This document shows, piece by piece, positions 7,139-18,875 of a stretch of DNA of 64,000 nucleotides (position 1 is the stretch's first letter; each line of letters begins with the position of its first letter). The notes below the pieces were generated by a model. The model had not been told where the DNA came from and ran no database searches. It saw only the letters and a program-made list of their open reading frames with translations. Position numbers and translations under genes: made by a program. The stretch spans positions 1 to 64,000 of the forward strand of contig NZ_MLAO01000010.1 in assembly GCF_002272835.1 (NCBI RefSeq), in the 5' to 3' direction. The stretch is from Helicobacter sp. 11S03491-1. GTDB taxonomy: Bacteria; Campylobacterota; Campylobacteria; Campylobacterales; Helicobacteraceae.

Positions 7139-7580
7139 TTTCTAATGTTTCTGCTTCTTCTTCAATCAGTTCAGAAGGTATAATATTTTTACTGCCCTCT
7201 TTGTATATTTTTATCCAAGCCCCTTTTGGGTTATGACTTCTTTTTACTAACTCCCAAGGTGGTAGCTCTGTAGACTCATCGATAATTTTATCAATAACCT
7301 CTTTTTCGGACTCATTCAAATCTAAATTGGCATTTTCTTCAGGGATACTGAGTGCATTACTACCAAATATCCTGTATTCATGGTAAACATCTCTTATCAC
7401 AGGACCCCATTGCCAAGCTTCAAAATCTTTGTCAGTAATGAGGCGTTTGCCTGTTTTTTTCAAAAATCCAATATGGACAAAATAGATAATCTTTTGGAGC
7501 GGGAGATTGCTGATAGGTTTTTCTAATTCAATACATTTATTAATGATATATCTTGCTACCCTTAATGCTTCCATAAACAC
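7131..7580 (-). CDS. Panacea (DUF4065, SocA-like) antitoxin-type protein
   Basis: The 149-residue protein matches the Panacea/SocA-like family: a first helix ARYIINKC, then LPLQKIIYFVHIGFLKKTG (about 24-42), then FEAWQWGPVIRDVYHEYRIF (about 53-72) and a C-terminal HNPKGAWIKIYKEG. The Lxx(K/L)xxYF, F(E/x)AWxxGPV and N-P-x-G-AW features are the family hallmarks. These domains neutralise partner toxins or mark proteins for proteolysis. It is the first gene of the pair, and the toxin candidate overlaps its end, the usual order. ATG at 7580 has a GGAG-like site upstream. Confidence 0.85.
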   Translation of the reverse strand: MFMEALRVARYIINKCIELEKPISNLPLQKIIYFVHIGFLKKTGKRLITDKDFEAWQWGPVIRDVYHEYRIFGSNALSIPEENANLDLNESEKEVIDKIIDESTELPPWELVKRSHNPKGAWIKIYKEGSKNIIPSELIEEEAETLENE

Positions 7581-7657
7581 TCCTTTATAAAATTTTAAAT
7601 CATTTTATTATATCAAAAAATAATGAATTTAAAAGTTTTAAAAAGTTTTTAGAGTAT

Positions 7658-7879
7658 TTATAAGGTCATTTTCTCTATCTCATAAACCTTCTTTTTGAGT
7701 TCATCATAACATTTTGTTTTTTGGTAATTCTCTAGCCAAGAAGCTACCCATCCGGGAACAGGCTTATCCCTATCATTCCAATTATTAACAGTATTATAAG
7801 AAATATCAGCAAGTTCTGAAAACTCTTTTTTACTTATGCCAATATAATTGAGCTTAATGGTAAGTTCACTTTTTTTCAT
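7658..7879 (-). CDS. 73-residue HTH regulator
   Basis: ATG at 7879 (MKKSELTIKL...) is preceded by AAAGG and is a better start than 7981, which would add a hydrophobic, low-complexity N-terminus read antisense to the promoter region. The protein contains an HTH: ISKKEFSELADISYNTVNNW (about 14-33), then DRDKPVPGWVASWLENY, a common Helicobacter/Campylobacter phage regulator pattern. It is divergent from the 26-residue peptide 2, with overlapping promoters between them, so it probably controls one or both. Confidence 0.7.
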   Translation of the reverse strand: MKKSELTIKLNYIGISKKEFSELADISYNTVNNWNDRDKPVPGWVASWLENYQKTKCYDELKKKVYEIEKMTL

Positions 7880-7888
7880 TTTTAACCT

Positions 7889-7936
7889 TTTACATTTATT
7901 TAATATATAAATTATACTAAAAAATATCTTAAAGAT
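7889..7936 (+). promoter_or_regulatory. Divergent promoter with operator-like dyad before peptide 2
   Basis: On the plus strand TTTACA (7889-7894) and TATACT (7913-7918) have an 18-base spacer. At the predicted start point ATCTT-A-AAGAT (7926-7936) forms a dyad that contains the word AAATATCTTA (7922-7931) also seen at peptide 1. On the minus strand TATAAT (7916-7911) could serve the HTH gene. The layout suggests one regulator acting on both directions. Confidence 0.55.
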
Positions 7937-7958
7937 GTAAAAATGAAAGGAGGACAAG

Positions 7959-8039
7959 ATGAGAAATCTAGTAACCGCCATACTGATTTTAAAGATTATC
8001 TATTTGATAATCAAAATCTTAAGTTTAATCACTCTATAA
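7959..8039 (+). CDS. 26-residue hydrophobic peptide 2 (candidate type I toxin)
   Basis: ATG at 7959 follows AAAGGAGG by five or six bases, the strongest ribosome site in the prophage region. The product begins MRNLVTAILILKIIYLIIKI and ends LSLITL. It matches peptide 1 in length and in the LVTxIL start, and is almost entirely hydrophobic. Its TAA at 8037-8039 touches the hairpin of repeat copy 2 (from 8040), which could act as terminator. GATTATC and GATAATC inside the gene form a further hairpin. Toxin function is a guess from size, hydrophobicity and the duplicated arrangement. Confidence 0.5.
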   Translation: MRNLVTAILILKIIYLIIKILSLITL

Positions 8040-8101
8040 CCCGCTTCCGTTCAATGGAAGCGGGCTCCGGCAATGGCTAGAGTCTTTCTTGGAATGTTTT
8101 T
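8035..8101. repeat. 67-bp direct repeat, copy 2
   Basis: Identical to 5279-5345. The 9-bp stem hairpin is at 8040-8048 and 8056-8064. This copy lies between the end of peptide 2 (plus strand) and the end of the IbrB-like gene (minus strand), so its hairpin could stop transcripts from both sides. Recombination between the copies would delete the cassette. Confidence 0.95.
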
Positions 8102-8106
8102 TATGC

Positions 8107-8673
8107 TTAGCTGCCTTGATGTTTAAACTCTCCGGTTCTTATCTTCCAAGCTTTGGAGAAATCTCTATCTCTAAAGAGTTCCTTTAGCCCGGACAGTTGC
8201 TTGAGTCTGATGAGTTCATCAGCACTCATGCCCAGTTTTTTAACAATATAGCTATCAGCATGCCCGGCTCTGCACAAAGCAACAATGATTTCTTCCATTT
8301 TCTCAATCACATGCTCTCCTCTGGCTCTGTTATGTCGGATGGTGCTATACATTCTTTCTTCCAAAGGTTTGTCTATGACACTCACAGGCAAGCAACCTTT
8401 CTCTCTCTGATAGATTTTCTTATTTTTCTTGAGAATACAATACCGATGAAACCCATCAACAATCTCGTATTTATCTTCATCTTTGAGGTAATAACACACA
8501 ATAGGCATGGTATAGCCATCTTCTAAGATAGAAGTCTCGAGTATCTTCATCTCCGGAGTTGCAATAACATTGGGGTTATAGGAATTTGCCCGTATTTTAT
8601 CAACCGGGACTCTGATGATTCCATAAACAGGGCTTTCAAAATCATTTTTTGTTTCTTTTGTTTTCTTGTTCAT
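8107..8673 (-). CDS. ibrB: ParB-like (IbrB-type) protein
   Basis: The 188-residue protein has a ParB/sulfiredoxin-type N-terminal domain: VPVDKIRANSYNPN (about 22-35), then YEIVDGFHRYCIL (about 69-81) and the basic HNRARGEH (about 114-121), followed by a helical C-terminus with an HTH-like segment (IVKKLGMSADELIRLKQL). This is the IbrB form, normally found with the PAPS-reductase-like IbrA, as here. In E. coli the two activate prophage genes; the biochemical role is unknown to me. It lies 19 bases downstream of the truncated IbrA gene in the same operon. The symbol is by family resemblance. Confidence 0.7.
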   Translation of the reverse strand: MNKKTKETKNDFESPVYGIIRVPVDKIRANSYNPNVIATPEMKILETSILEDGYTMPIVCYYLKDEDKYEIVDGFHRYCILKKNKKIYQREKGCLPVSVIDKPLEERMYSTIRHNRARGEHVIEKMEEIIVALCRAGHADSYIVKKLGMSADELIRLKQLSGLKELFRDRDFSKAWKIRTGEFKHQGS

Positions 8674-8692
8674 TGTTTCTCCTTGTTATTTA

Positions 8693-9598
8693 TTACAAAT
8701 TCTTGTATTTTTCTAAAGCTTCTTGTTTGGCTAATTGGACTTCTTTAGTGGGAGAAAAACCCATATATTTGCAATTGTAATCATTTTTGAGGATACAAAT
8801 ACACATCCTCTTATAGCTGGGGACGTTCTTAAAATCTTTTATTGGGGCATCATCGGGATATTTTTCAAAAACAAGGACTTCTTTAGGAGATTGTTTAGAA
8901 ACCTTGCCTTTGTTGGCAAATTCAATCCCGGCTTTCCTCAAATCTTCAATAGTCTCTTGCCCTAAAGCCCCACCCCTATGCTTCCAAAACTTAAGAGAAG
9001 TTTCAAACTTCTTTTTAAAATGCCCGGCTGTTTTTTCAGGGAGGGTATTTAAGAGAAAACCCAAATAACTCTCCCAAGTATGTCCTTTTGGCAATGAAAT
9101 ACTTCTCCATGCCATTGCATGGGTATGCCCATATTTAGCGGTAAAATCAACTCCATTGACTCTGAGCAACATCTTCCCCCAATTATCAGGATCTAAAACT
9201 CTATAAAGATATAAGGTTGCTTTAGCACAATCATTAAACGCAGAAGCTACCCGCATCTCATCAATCTCTAATCCCGCCTTATAAAACAAATCATAAATAG
9301 GGTTATACTCCCAATCAAATTTAGCATTAGCCACCCAAATATCTTGTGTGCTCCAATCATAAAGGGGGTAAAAGTTATAAAGATTCTCTGCTAGCCTGGT
9401 GGAATATCTTTGCCCTTTAAAAGGGTGTTTAGAGCCCGTAATCGCTCTGAAACGATTGATACTCTCATCTGTTCTTAACCCAATAAGAAAAGCTGTGTTT
9501 CCTCTGTTTTGCTTGGCTAACCAAAAAGCAAACTCAACATTAAAAGCGCAATCGCTCAAATCCCTGCTCCAAAAATCAAAAGAATGGTTTTGAAAGTG
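8693..9598 (-). pseudogene. ibrA: IbrA-like PAPS-reductase-family protein, N-terminally truncated
   Basis: The readable part includes LIGLRTDESINRFRA (the G-x-R-x-DES-xNR block of the IbrA/DUF3440 group), YPLYDWSTQDIW and WEYNPIYDLFYKAG, then a C-terminal half with CICILKNDYNCKYMGF. The SGGKDS nucleotide-binding motif at the N-terminus of the family is absent; homology starts near FDFWSRDL at about 9580. An annotation from TTG at 9559 gives 288 residues, but the frame runs upstream without a good start and merges with an unrelated plus-strand fragment near 9590. The gene is therefore cut by a rearrangement and probably inactive. Confidence 0.7.
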
Positions 9599-9726
9599 AG
9601 GATTTTGAAGAAATAAGTCTTGAAGAGGTCATCAGACGAATGGCGGGGTGTTTTAGAGTATCTTATGACGCAATGAAATTGGGACTTGTTAATTTGGGAT
9701 ATATCCATAAAGACAAAGTCCAATAA
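9586..9726 (+). pseudogene. C-terminal fragment of an ImmA/IrrE-like metallopeptidase
   Basis: The stretch ends with LEEVIRRMAGCFRVSYDAMK and then LGLVNLGYIHKDKVQ before TAA at 9724-9726. The (R/A)-F-x-VS-xx-A-(M/x)-xx-x-L-xx-LG(Y/L)I pattern is typical of the end of ImmA/IrrE phage anti-repressor peptidases. No start and no HEXXH motif remain. It joins the truncated IbrA gene head to head, marking a deletion or inversion junction. The following 270 bases (9727-9996) are very AT-rich and hold no gene I can see. Confidence 0.5.
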
Positions 9727-9996
9727 ATCCTTAAAGTATCTTTGTGCCAGGAATCATCAACGCTAGTATTTACCAATACCCGGATATTTATTTTTTAATA
9801 AAATATATAAAAATGAAGTTTATTATCAATAGTAATATAATTTAAATATTTTTATTAATGATTATTTTTTAAATATAATAGATAAAACGAAGTAACTAAT
9901 TTCAGAATTATATTGATTCTAATAATACATAATAATTTTTATTTATTTTATAATTTATTATTTTACTATAAATAAAAATTAAATAATTTGAAAATT

Positions 9997-10644
9997 TTAA
10001 TCAATTTTTGAGTTTCTATAGTTTTTACCTTTTAAAAGATGATCATTACCACTAATAATAAACCATCGTCTTAGAGTGTCTCTGTGTACGCCAAGACGCC
10101 TAGCGATTTTGGTATGACTCTCACCCTTGCAATCCCAAGCAAGGATTTTGTCTTTTGCATGATAACAAGGGTTGCATTCAAGTCGTGATTTACTGCCTTT
10201 AGGGCGTCCGAGTATTATACCCTCAGCTTTTTTTCTAGCGAGTGCTTCTTTGGTTCTTTGAGAGATGAGCTGGCGTTCAATTTCTGCACTTAGAGAAAAA
10301 GCAAAGGCTAAAACTTTGGAATTAATGTTATCTCCTAATTCATAGTTTTCTTTGATTGAGTAAATAATCACTCCTTTTTCCATGCAAATATTCAGCAATC
10401 CCATAATTTGCAATAAACTTCTTCCAAGCCTTGATAACTCTGAGATGATGAGGATATCTCCTTTTTTTAGATTTTTAACCAAAATACCTAGTTTTCTTGA
10501 TTGTAATGAAGCCATACCGCTGATGGTTTCTTCTACAAAATGATCGATTGAAATATTTTTATTTTTGGCGAATCTTGTTAATTCAAATTGTTGGTTTTGC
10601 ACAGTTTGTTTTTCTGTTGATACTCTTATATAGCCATAAATCAT
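9997..10644 (-). CDS. Serine recombinase / DNA invertase
   Basis: The 215-residue protein is a small serine recombinase of the Hin/resolvase group. The catalytic Ser is in YIRVSTEKQT (about residues 5-14), followed by ISELSRLGRSL (about 66-76) with conserved Arg residues, IERQLISQRTKEALA (about 123-137) and the linker GRPKGSKS. The C-terminal HTH is HTKIARRLGVHRDTLRRWF (about 177-195). It starts 34 bases from a 76-bp inverted repeat whose partner lies in the restriction-methylase gene, so that segment is the obvious substrate. It lies outside the invertible segment, while sequence upstream of its start enters the repeat. Confidence 0.9.
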   Translation of the reverse strand: MIYGYIRVSTEKQTVQNQQFELTRFAKNKNISIDHFVEETISGMASLQSRKLGILVKNLKKGDILIISELSRLGRSLLQIMGLLNICMEKGVIIYSIKENYELGDNINSKVLAFAFSLSAEIERQLISQRTKEALARKKAEGIILGRPKGSKSRLECNPCYHAKDKILAWDCKGESHTKIARRLGVHRDTLRRWFIISGNDHLLKGKNYRNSKID

Positions 10645-10677
10645 TGTTTTTCCTTTTTATTTTAAGTATTGCATATT

Positions 10678-10753
10678 TTATTCGACCTATTTTAAGAGGA
10701 CGTGATATTAAGCGTTATCATTATGAATGGGCAGGATTATGGGTGATTGCTAC
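10678..10753 (+). repeat. 76-bp inverted repeat, left copy
   Basis: The bases at 10678-10753 are the exact reverse complement of 12492-12567. Inside is an imperfect dyad, CCTATT-TT-AAGAGG (10686-10699, flanked by CG on each side), resembling a small serine-invertase crossover site with a non-palindromic central TT at 10692-10693. The repeat encodes RPILRGRDIKRYHYEWAGLW in frame in both copies. Confidence 0.95.
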
Positions 10754-11348
10754 TCACAATGGCTATAAAGATGAGAATATTATGAAGAATCGGATTCTCC
10801 CTATTGAGATTAATGACTACCCGACATTGAAAATATATCTCGATGGTTTTTGGGAAAAAATTTCTATAAGAGCAGATAGGGGCATTACCCCTTATAATCT
10901 TAGAAATTGCTCTTATATCAGCGAATTTTCTAGGCAGAAAATTGTATGGAATCCTGTTAGTGGAGAATACTTTTTTGCTTATATTGAAGAAACTTTATAT
11001 TTCAATAATTCATTATTTATGATAACAAGTATTACGAATGATAAAAACCTTCTTTTATATCTTTTAGCTTTCATGAATTCCAGATTATATAGATGGCTAA
11101 TGACACAAATGACCAATTTAATAGAGAGTGGAAAATATGCTTATGGCGCAAAAGATAAAATTGAAAAGCTTCCTATTCCAAAAATATCTTCTTCTGAAGA
11201 AAAAGAATTTATGGCTATCGTAGATAAAATACTGGAATATAAAGAAAAAAACCAAGATACTAAAGATTTTGAAATAGCACTAAATGCTATGGTTTATAAG
11301 TTTTATGATTTGAGTGATAAAGAAATTAAAATTATTGAAGAGATTTGA
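10678..11348 (+). pseudogene. Silent alternative target-recognition tail of the type IIG gene
   Basis: From the left repeat to TGA at 11346-11348 the plus strand is open and encodes RPILRGRD, the shared repeat segment, then about 198 residues unlike the expressed gene (HNGYKDENIMKN..., then SEFSRQKIVWNP, EKLPIPKIS and a last YDLSDKEIKIIEEI). The SEFSRQKIV and LPIPKIS features match specificity domains of TaqI/Eco57I-type methylases. There is no real start codon; the apparent upstream extension to 10548 is antisense to the recombinase. It lies tail-to-tail with the methylase gene (26 bases between stops). Inversion would attach it in frame, giving a protein of about 1313 residues. Confidence 0.85.
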
Positions 11349-11374
11349 CTCGCTTGATAAATCCTCAAATACAT

Positions 11375-15838
<4,464 letters not shown>

Positions 15839-16011
15839 ATTTTTCCCTATTTATTTTTATAAATATTTTTCTAAATTTTTATCTACCTATTTTTATTTAG
15901 TAGGTTTTATGTAGGCTATTGCTTAATTCTAACATAAAAAAATTTAAGAATTCTCTGATTTTTTGAAAATATTGATAATATGGTTGGTCAAGTGAATGGG
16001 GTTAAAATAGG

Positions 16012-16770
16012 TTAAAAATTAATGCCAAGCCATTTATGGGCTGTTTTTTGCAAAGCAAGAACATCGCTTGAAGCATAAAGATCTAATTTTGCTTGTTTTG
16101 AAGTTGTGTTTGGGGCGATTTGATAGTTTTTCCAAAGATAATCTATAATAGCCTCCCCAGAATGAATCAATATGCTTTTGTGCGCAAAGAACTTCTCAAT
16201 TGATGGGGCAATCAAAGGGAAATGAGTGCATCCTAAAATGATAGCTTGGGGAGTTTGTTTGATAGAAGAAAAATAATATTGCATGGAGGCTTTTAAGATA
16301 TTCTCATCTTCAATACCTTCTTCGACAATAGGGACAAAGAGTCCTGTTGCTAAGCTTTGTATAGAAGTGTAACCATTGAGTTGGAGTTTATTTTGATATT
16401 GTTTGGAGGCAATAGTGGCTTTAGTAGCGATGACTAAAATAGGATCGTCTTTATTGGATATTTTGTTTTTCAATGCTTGGACTCCGGGTTCTATGACTCC
16501 AACAATAGGGATAGAAGTGTGCTTTTTCATAACATCAATAGCATAAGCACTCACAGTATTGCAAGCAATAATAAGAATATCAACTTGATGAGTAGCAAAA
16601 AAATCTAGCGCTTCTAGAGAAAAACGGATAATTGTTTGTTCATCTTTTACGCCATAAGGGACTCTCGCAGTGTCTCCATAATAGATAATTTCATCAAACA
16701 TATTTGCATCCAGAATGCTTTTGAGAACGGTTAATCCTCCTACACCGCTGTCAAATACGCCTGCTTTCAA
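16012..16770 (-). CDS. murI: Glutamate racemase
   Basis: MurI converts L- to D-glutamate for peptidoglycan in the cytoplasm. The 252-residue sequence has FDSGVGGLTV (about 6-15), the first catalytic Cys in IIACNTVSAY (about 70) and the second in LGCTHFPL (about 182), all in place and at the usual length of the family. It starts five bases after the stop of rho, and the same rho-glr neighbours occur in H. pylori, so the two are probably co-transcribed. No odd features. Confidence 0.95.
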   Translation of the reverse strand: MKAGVFDSGVGGLTVLKSILDANMFDEIIYYGDTARVPYGVKDEQTIIRFSLEALDFFATHQVDILIIACNTVSAYAIDVMKKHTSIPIVGVIEPGVQALKNKISNKDDPILVIATKATIASKQYQNKLQLNGYTSIQSLATGLFVPIVEEGIEDENILKASMQYYFSSIKQTPQAIILGCTHFPLIAPSIEKFFAHKSILIHSGEAIIDYLWKNYQIAPNTTSKQAKLDLYASSDVLALQKTAHKWLGINF

Positions 16771-16775
16771 ATCAA

Positions 16776-18089
16776 TTATTCCTTTTCATTCATCATGTTA
16801 AGAAATTCATCATTGTTTTTAGTTCTTTGCATTTTTGAGTAGATAAAAGTAAGGGCTTCAATGTCATCCATTTGTTGCATAACATTTCGTAACATCCATA
16901 CTTTGGTAAGTTTGTCTTTGCCTAATAAAAGCTCATCTTTACGTGTACCGGATTTGAGGATATCAAATGCGGGGTAGATTCTTCTATCTGCGATATTTCT
17001 AGCCAAAACAATTTCACTATTCCCTGTGCCCTTAAATTCTTCAAAAATAACTTCATCCATTCTTGATCCTGTTTCAATAAGGGCTGTTGCAATGATTGTG
17101 AGACTGCCGCCTTGTTCGATATTTCTAGCAGCCCCAAAAAATCTCTTGGGTTTATGGAGTGCGTTGGCATCCACACCCCCACTCAAAACCTTCCCGCTAG
17201 AAGGAGTAACAGCGTTATAGGCTCGAGCTAAGCGCGTAATAGAATCAAGAAGAATAACCACGTCTTTTCCCATTTCGATACGGCGTTTGGCTCTTTCTAA
17301 GACAAGTTCAGCCACTCGAATGTGGTTTGTAGAGGGGAGATCAAAAGTGGAGCTAAAAACTTGCCCTTTGACACTTCTCTGCATGTCTGTAACTTCCTCA
17401 GGACGTTCATCCACAAGCAAAACAATCAATTCAATTTCAGGGTGGTTGTAGGTGATTCCATGGGCTAATTCTTTCATTAGCTCAGTTTTTCCTGTCCTTG
17501 GGGGTGCGACAATAAGGGCACGTTGTCCCTTGCCGATGGGACTAAAGAGATCGAGCATTCTGCCGGTTACTTTTGAGGGTTCATATTCAAGCTTAATTTG
17601 TTCTGTGGGGAAAAGAGGAGTAAGGTTATCAAAAAGGGGACGATTTTTTATTTCTTCTAAAGAGAGATAATTGATAGCTTCAATTTTAAGGAGAGCATAA
17701 TATCTTTCTTGATCTTTTGGGGATCGAACTTGTCCTGTAACAATATCACCATTTCTAAGGGCAAAACGTCTGATTTGAGATTGGCTTACATAAGTGTCAT
17801 TAGGGCTATCAGTAAAATTTTCATCAATCCCTCTTAAGAAACCATAACCTTCATTGGTAGTTTCTAAAATCCCGGTAAATAATATATAACCCCCTTGACT
17901 TACTTGAGTTTTAAGAATCTCAAACATTAAATCTTGACGTTTATATTCTTGAGGATTTTCTATCTCCAATTTATTGGCTATTTCAATAAGATTTTCCATA
18001 GGTTTTGTGCGAAGTTCTTCGATTCTATAGCCATCTACAGGAGTATGAGTGCGATTTTTTGAAACATTAGTATTTTGTTCTGTAGTCAT
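16776..18089 (-). CDS. rho: Transcription termination factor Rho
   Basis: Rho is the hexameric RNA helicase that ends transcription at C-rich, unstructured RNA. The 437 residues have the N-terminal helical domain (about 20-65), an RNA-binding cold-shock fold ([12 protein letters not shown] at about 85-96), the P-loop APPRTGKTE (about 194-202), the Walker B-like [16 protein letters not shown] and the Q/R-loop region [19 protein letters not shown]. The length is typical for Campylobacterota. The start ATG at 18089 has an AAGGA-like site upstream and a 120-base leader. It is followed directly by murI. Confidence 0.97.
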   Translation of the reverse strand: MTTEQNTNVSKNRTHTPVDGYRIEELRTKPMENLIEIANKLEIENPQEYKRQDLMFEILKTQVSQGGYILFTGILETTNEGYGFLRGIDENFTDSPNDTYVSQSQIRRFALRNGDIVTGQVRSPKDQERYYALLKIEAINYLSLEEIKNRPLFDNLTPLFPTEQIKLEYEPSKVTGRMLDLFSPIGKGQRALIVAPPRTGKTELMKELAHGITYNHPEIELIVLLVDERPEEVTDMQRSVKGQVFSSTFDLPSTNHIRVAELVLERAKRRIEMGKDVVILLDSITRLARAYNAVTPSSGKVLSGGVDANALHKPKRFFGAARNIEQGGSLTIIATALIETGSRMDEVIFEEFKGTGNSEIVLARNIADRRIYPAFDILKSGTRKDELLLGKDKLTKVWMLRNVMQQMDDIEALTFIYSKMQRTKNNDEFLNMMNEKE

Positions 18090-18212
18090 TCTTGTCCTTA
18101 AGAAACTTTCCCTTAATCAAATGCAGCGCAATTAGATTTTGGATATTTGTGAAGTAATGTAAGGTCTGTATTCTATACAAACCTTACCATTAAAGTCAAT
18201 ATTTTTTGGTAA

Positions 18213-18875
18213 TTAATCTTTGATGGTTACATCAGGGTGAATTTTGTAGACTTTGTTTTTGATTTTGATGAGCAACCCTACTTCAATAAGTTGTTTGAAT
18301 GTTTTTACAATTGTAGGTTTTGAAACATTTAAATGAGAGATAATATCTTCATAAGAGCCATAATATACATGATCTTCATCACAATTATCCAGTAAAAATT
18401 TAATAATTTCTATTTTTTTACCACCTATGAATGCAGAAATAGCATTGATAAGAAGATTTTTAGATTCCAATTCAAGCGCTTGCAGTTTTGGAAGTATTGC
18501 TTTTTGTAATGTATTAAGCAACTCATCTACATCTAAAGGCTTGAGGATATAGCCATCTACTTTTAAGCTGATCGCATCAAGAAGATAGGGAACTTCTGTA
18601 TGAGCTGTTGTGATAATCACGGGGCAATGAGGATTAGTTTTGCCATTCCTGATTGCTTTAATAAGCTCAATACCATTAAGTTTTGGCATTAAAATGTCTG
18701 TCAAAACAATATCAATATTGTGGGTATCAAAAATATTTAATGCCTCTTGACCGTTTTTTGCAAGTATTAATCTGCCTACATAATCTTCAAGCACGATCGA
18801 TGTAATGCGTTGAGTATCTTCATCATCTTCAACGTATAATACGGTGAGGTGTTTTAAATTATCATATTTGTCCAT
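18213..18875 (-). CDS. Response regulator with winged-helix output domain
   Basis: The receiver domain (about 1-125) has the acidic pair EDD at 16-18, the phospho-acceptor Asp60 (VLTDILMPKL), Thr90 and Lys112 (YILKPLD). The C-terminal part (about 165-215) is a winged helix: YEDIISHLNVSKPTIVKTFK, then IEVGLLIKIKNKVYKIHPDV, a layout seen in plasmid RepL-type wHTH proteins and not in OmpR or NarL output domains. It overlaps the sensor kinase gene by 14 bases, so the two are a coupled two-component pair. Target genes are unknown; it is not one of the H. pylori regulators I can identify. Confidence 0.85.
   Translation of the reverse strand: MDKYDNLKHLTVLYVEDDEDTQRITSIVLEDYVGRLILAKNGQEALNIFDTHNIDIVLTDILMPKLNGIELIKAIRNGKTNPHCPVIITTAHTEVPYLLDAISLKVDGYILKPLDVDELLNTLQKAILPKLQALELESKNLLINAISAFIGGKKIEIIKFLLDNCDEDHVYYGSYEDIISHLNVSKPTIVKTFKQLIEVGLLIKIKNKVYKIHPDVTIKD

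Noticed and set aside
7880-7981. Longer HTH protein of 107 residues starting at 7981
   Set aside because: The added 34 residues overlap the divergent promoter and the start of peptide 2 and are unlike any HTH N-terminus. ATG at 7879 has AAAGG upstream.
5279-8101. CRISPR array
   Set aside because: Only two repeat copies 2.7 kb apart, no regular spacers, and genes between them. No CRISPR array or cas gene is seen anywhere in the window.
10548-10677. N-terminal extension of the plus-strand specificity tail
   Set aside because: This part is antisense to the recombinase, highly hydrophobic and lacks a ribosome site. The meaningful sequence starts at the inverted repeat.
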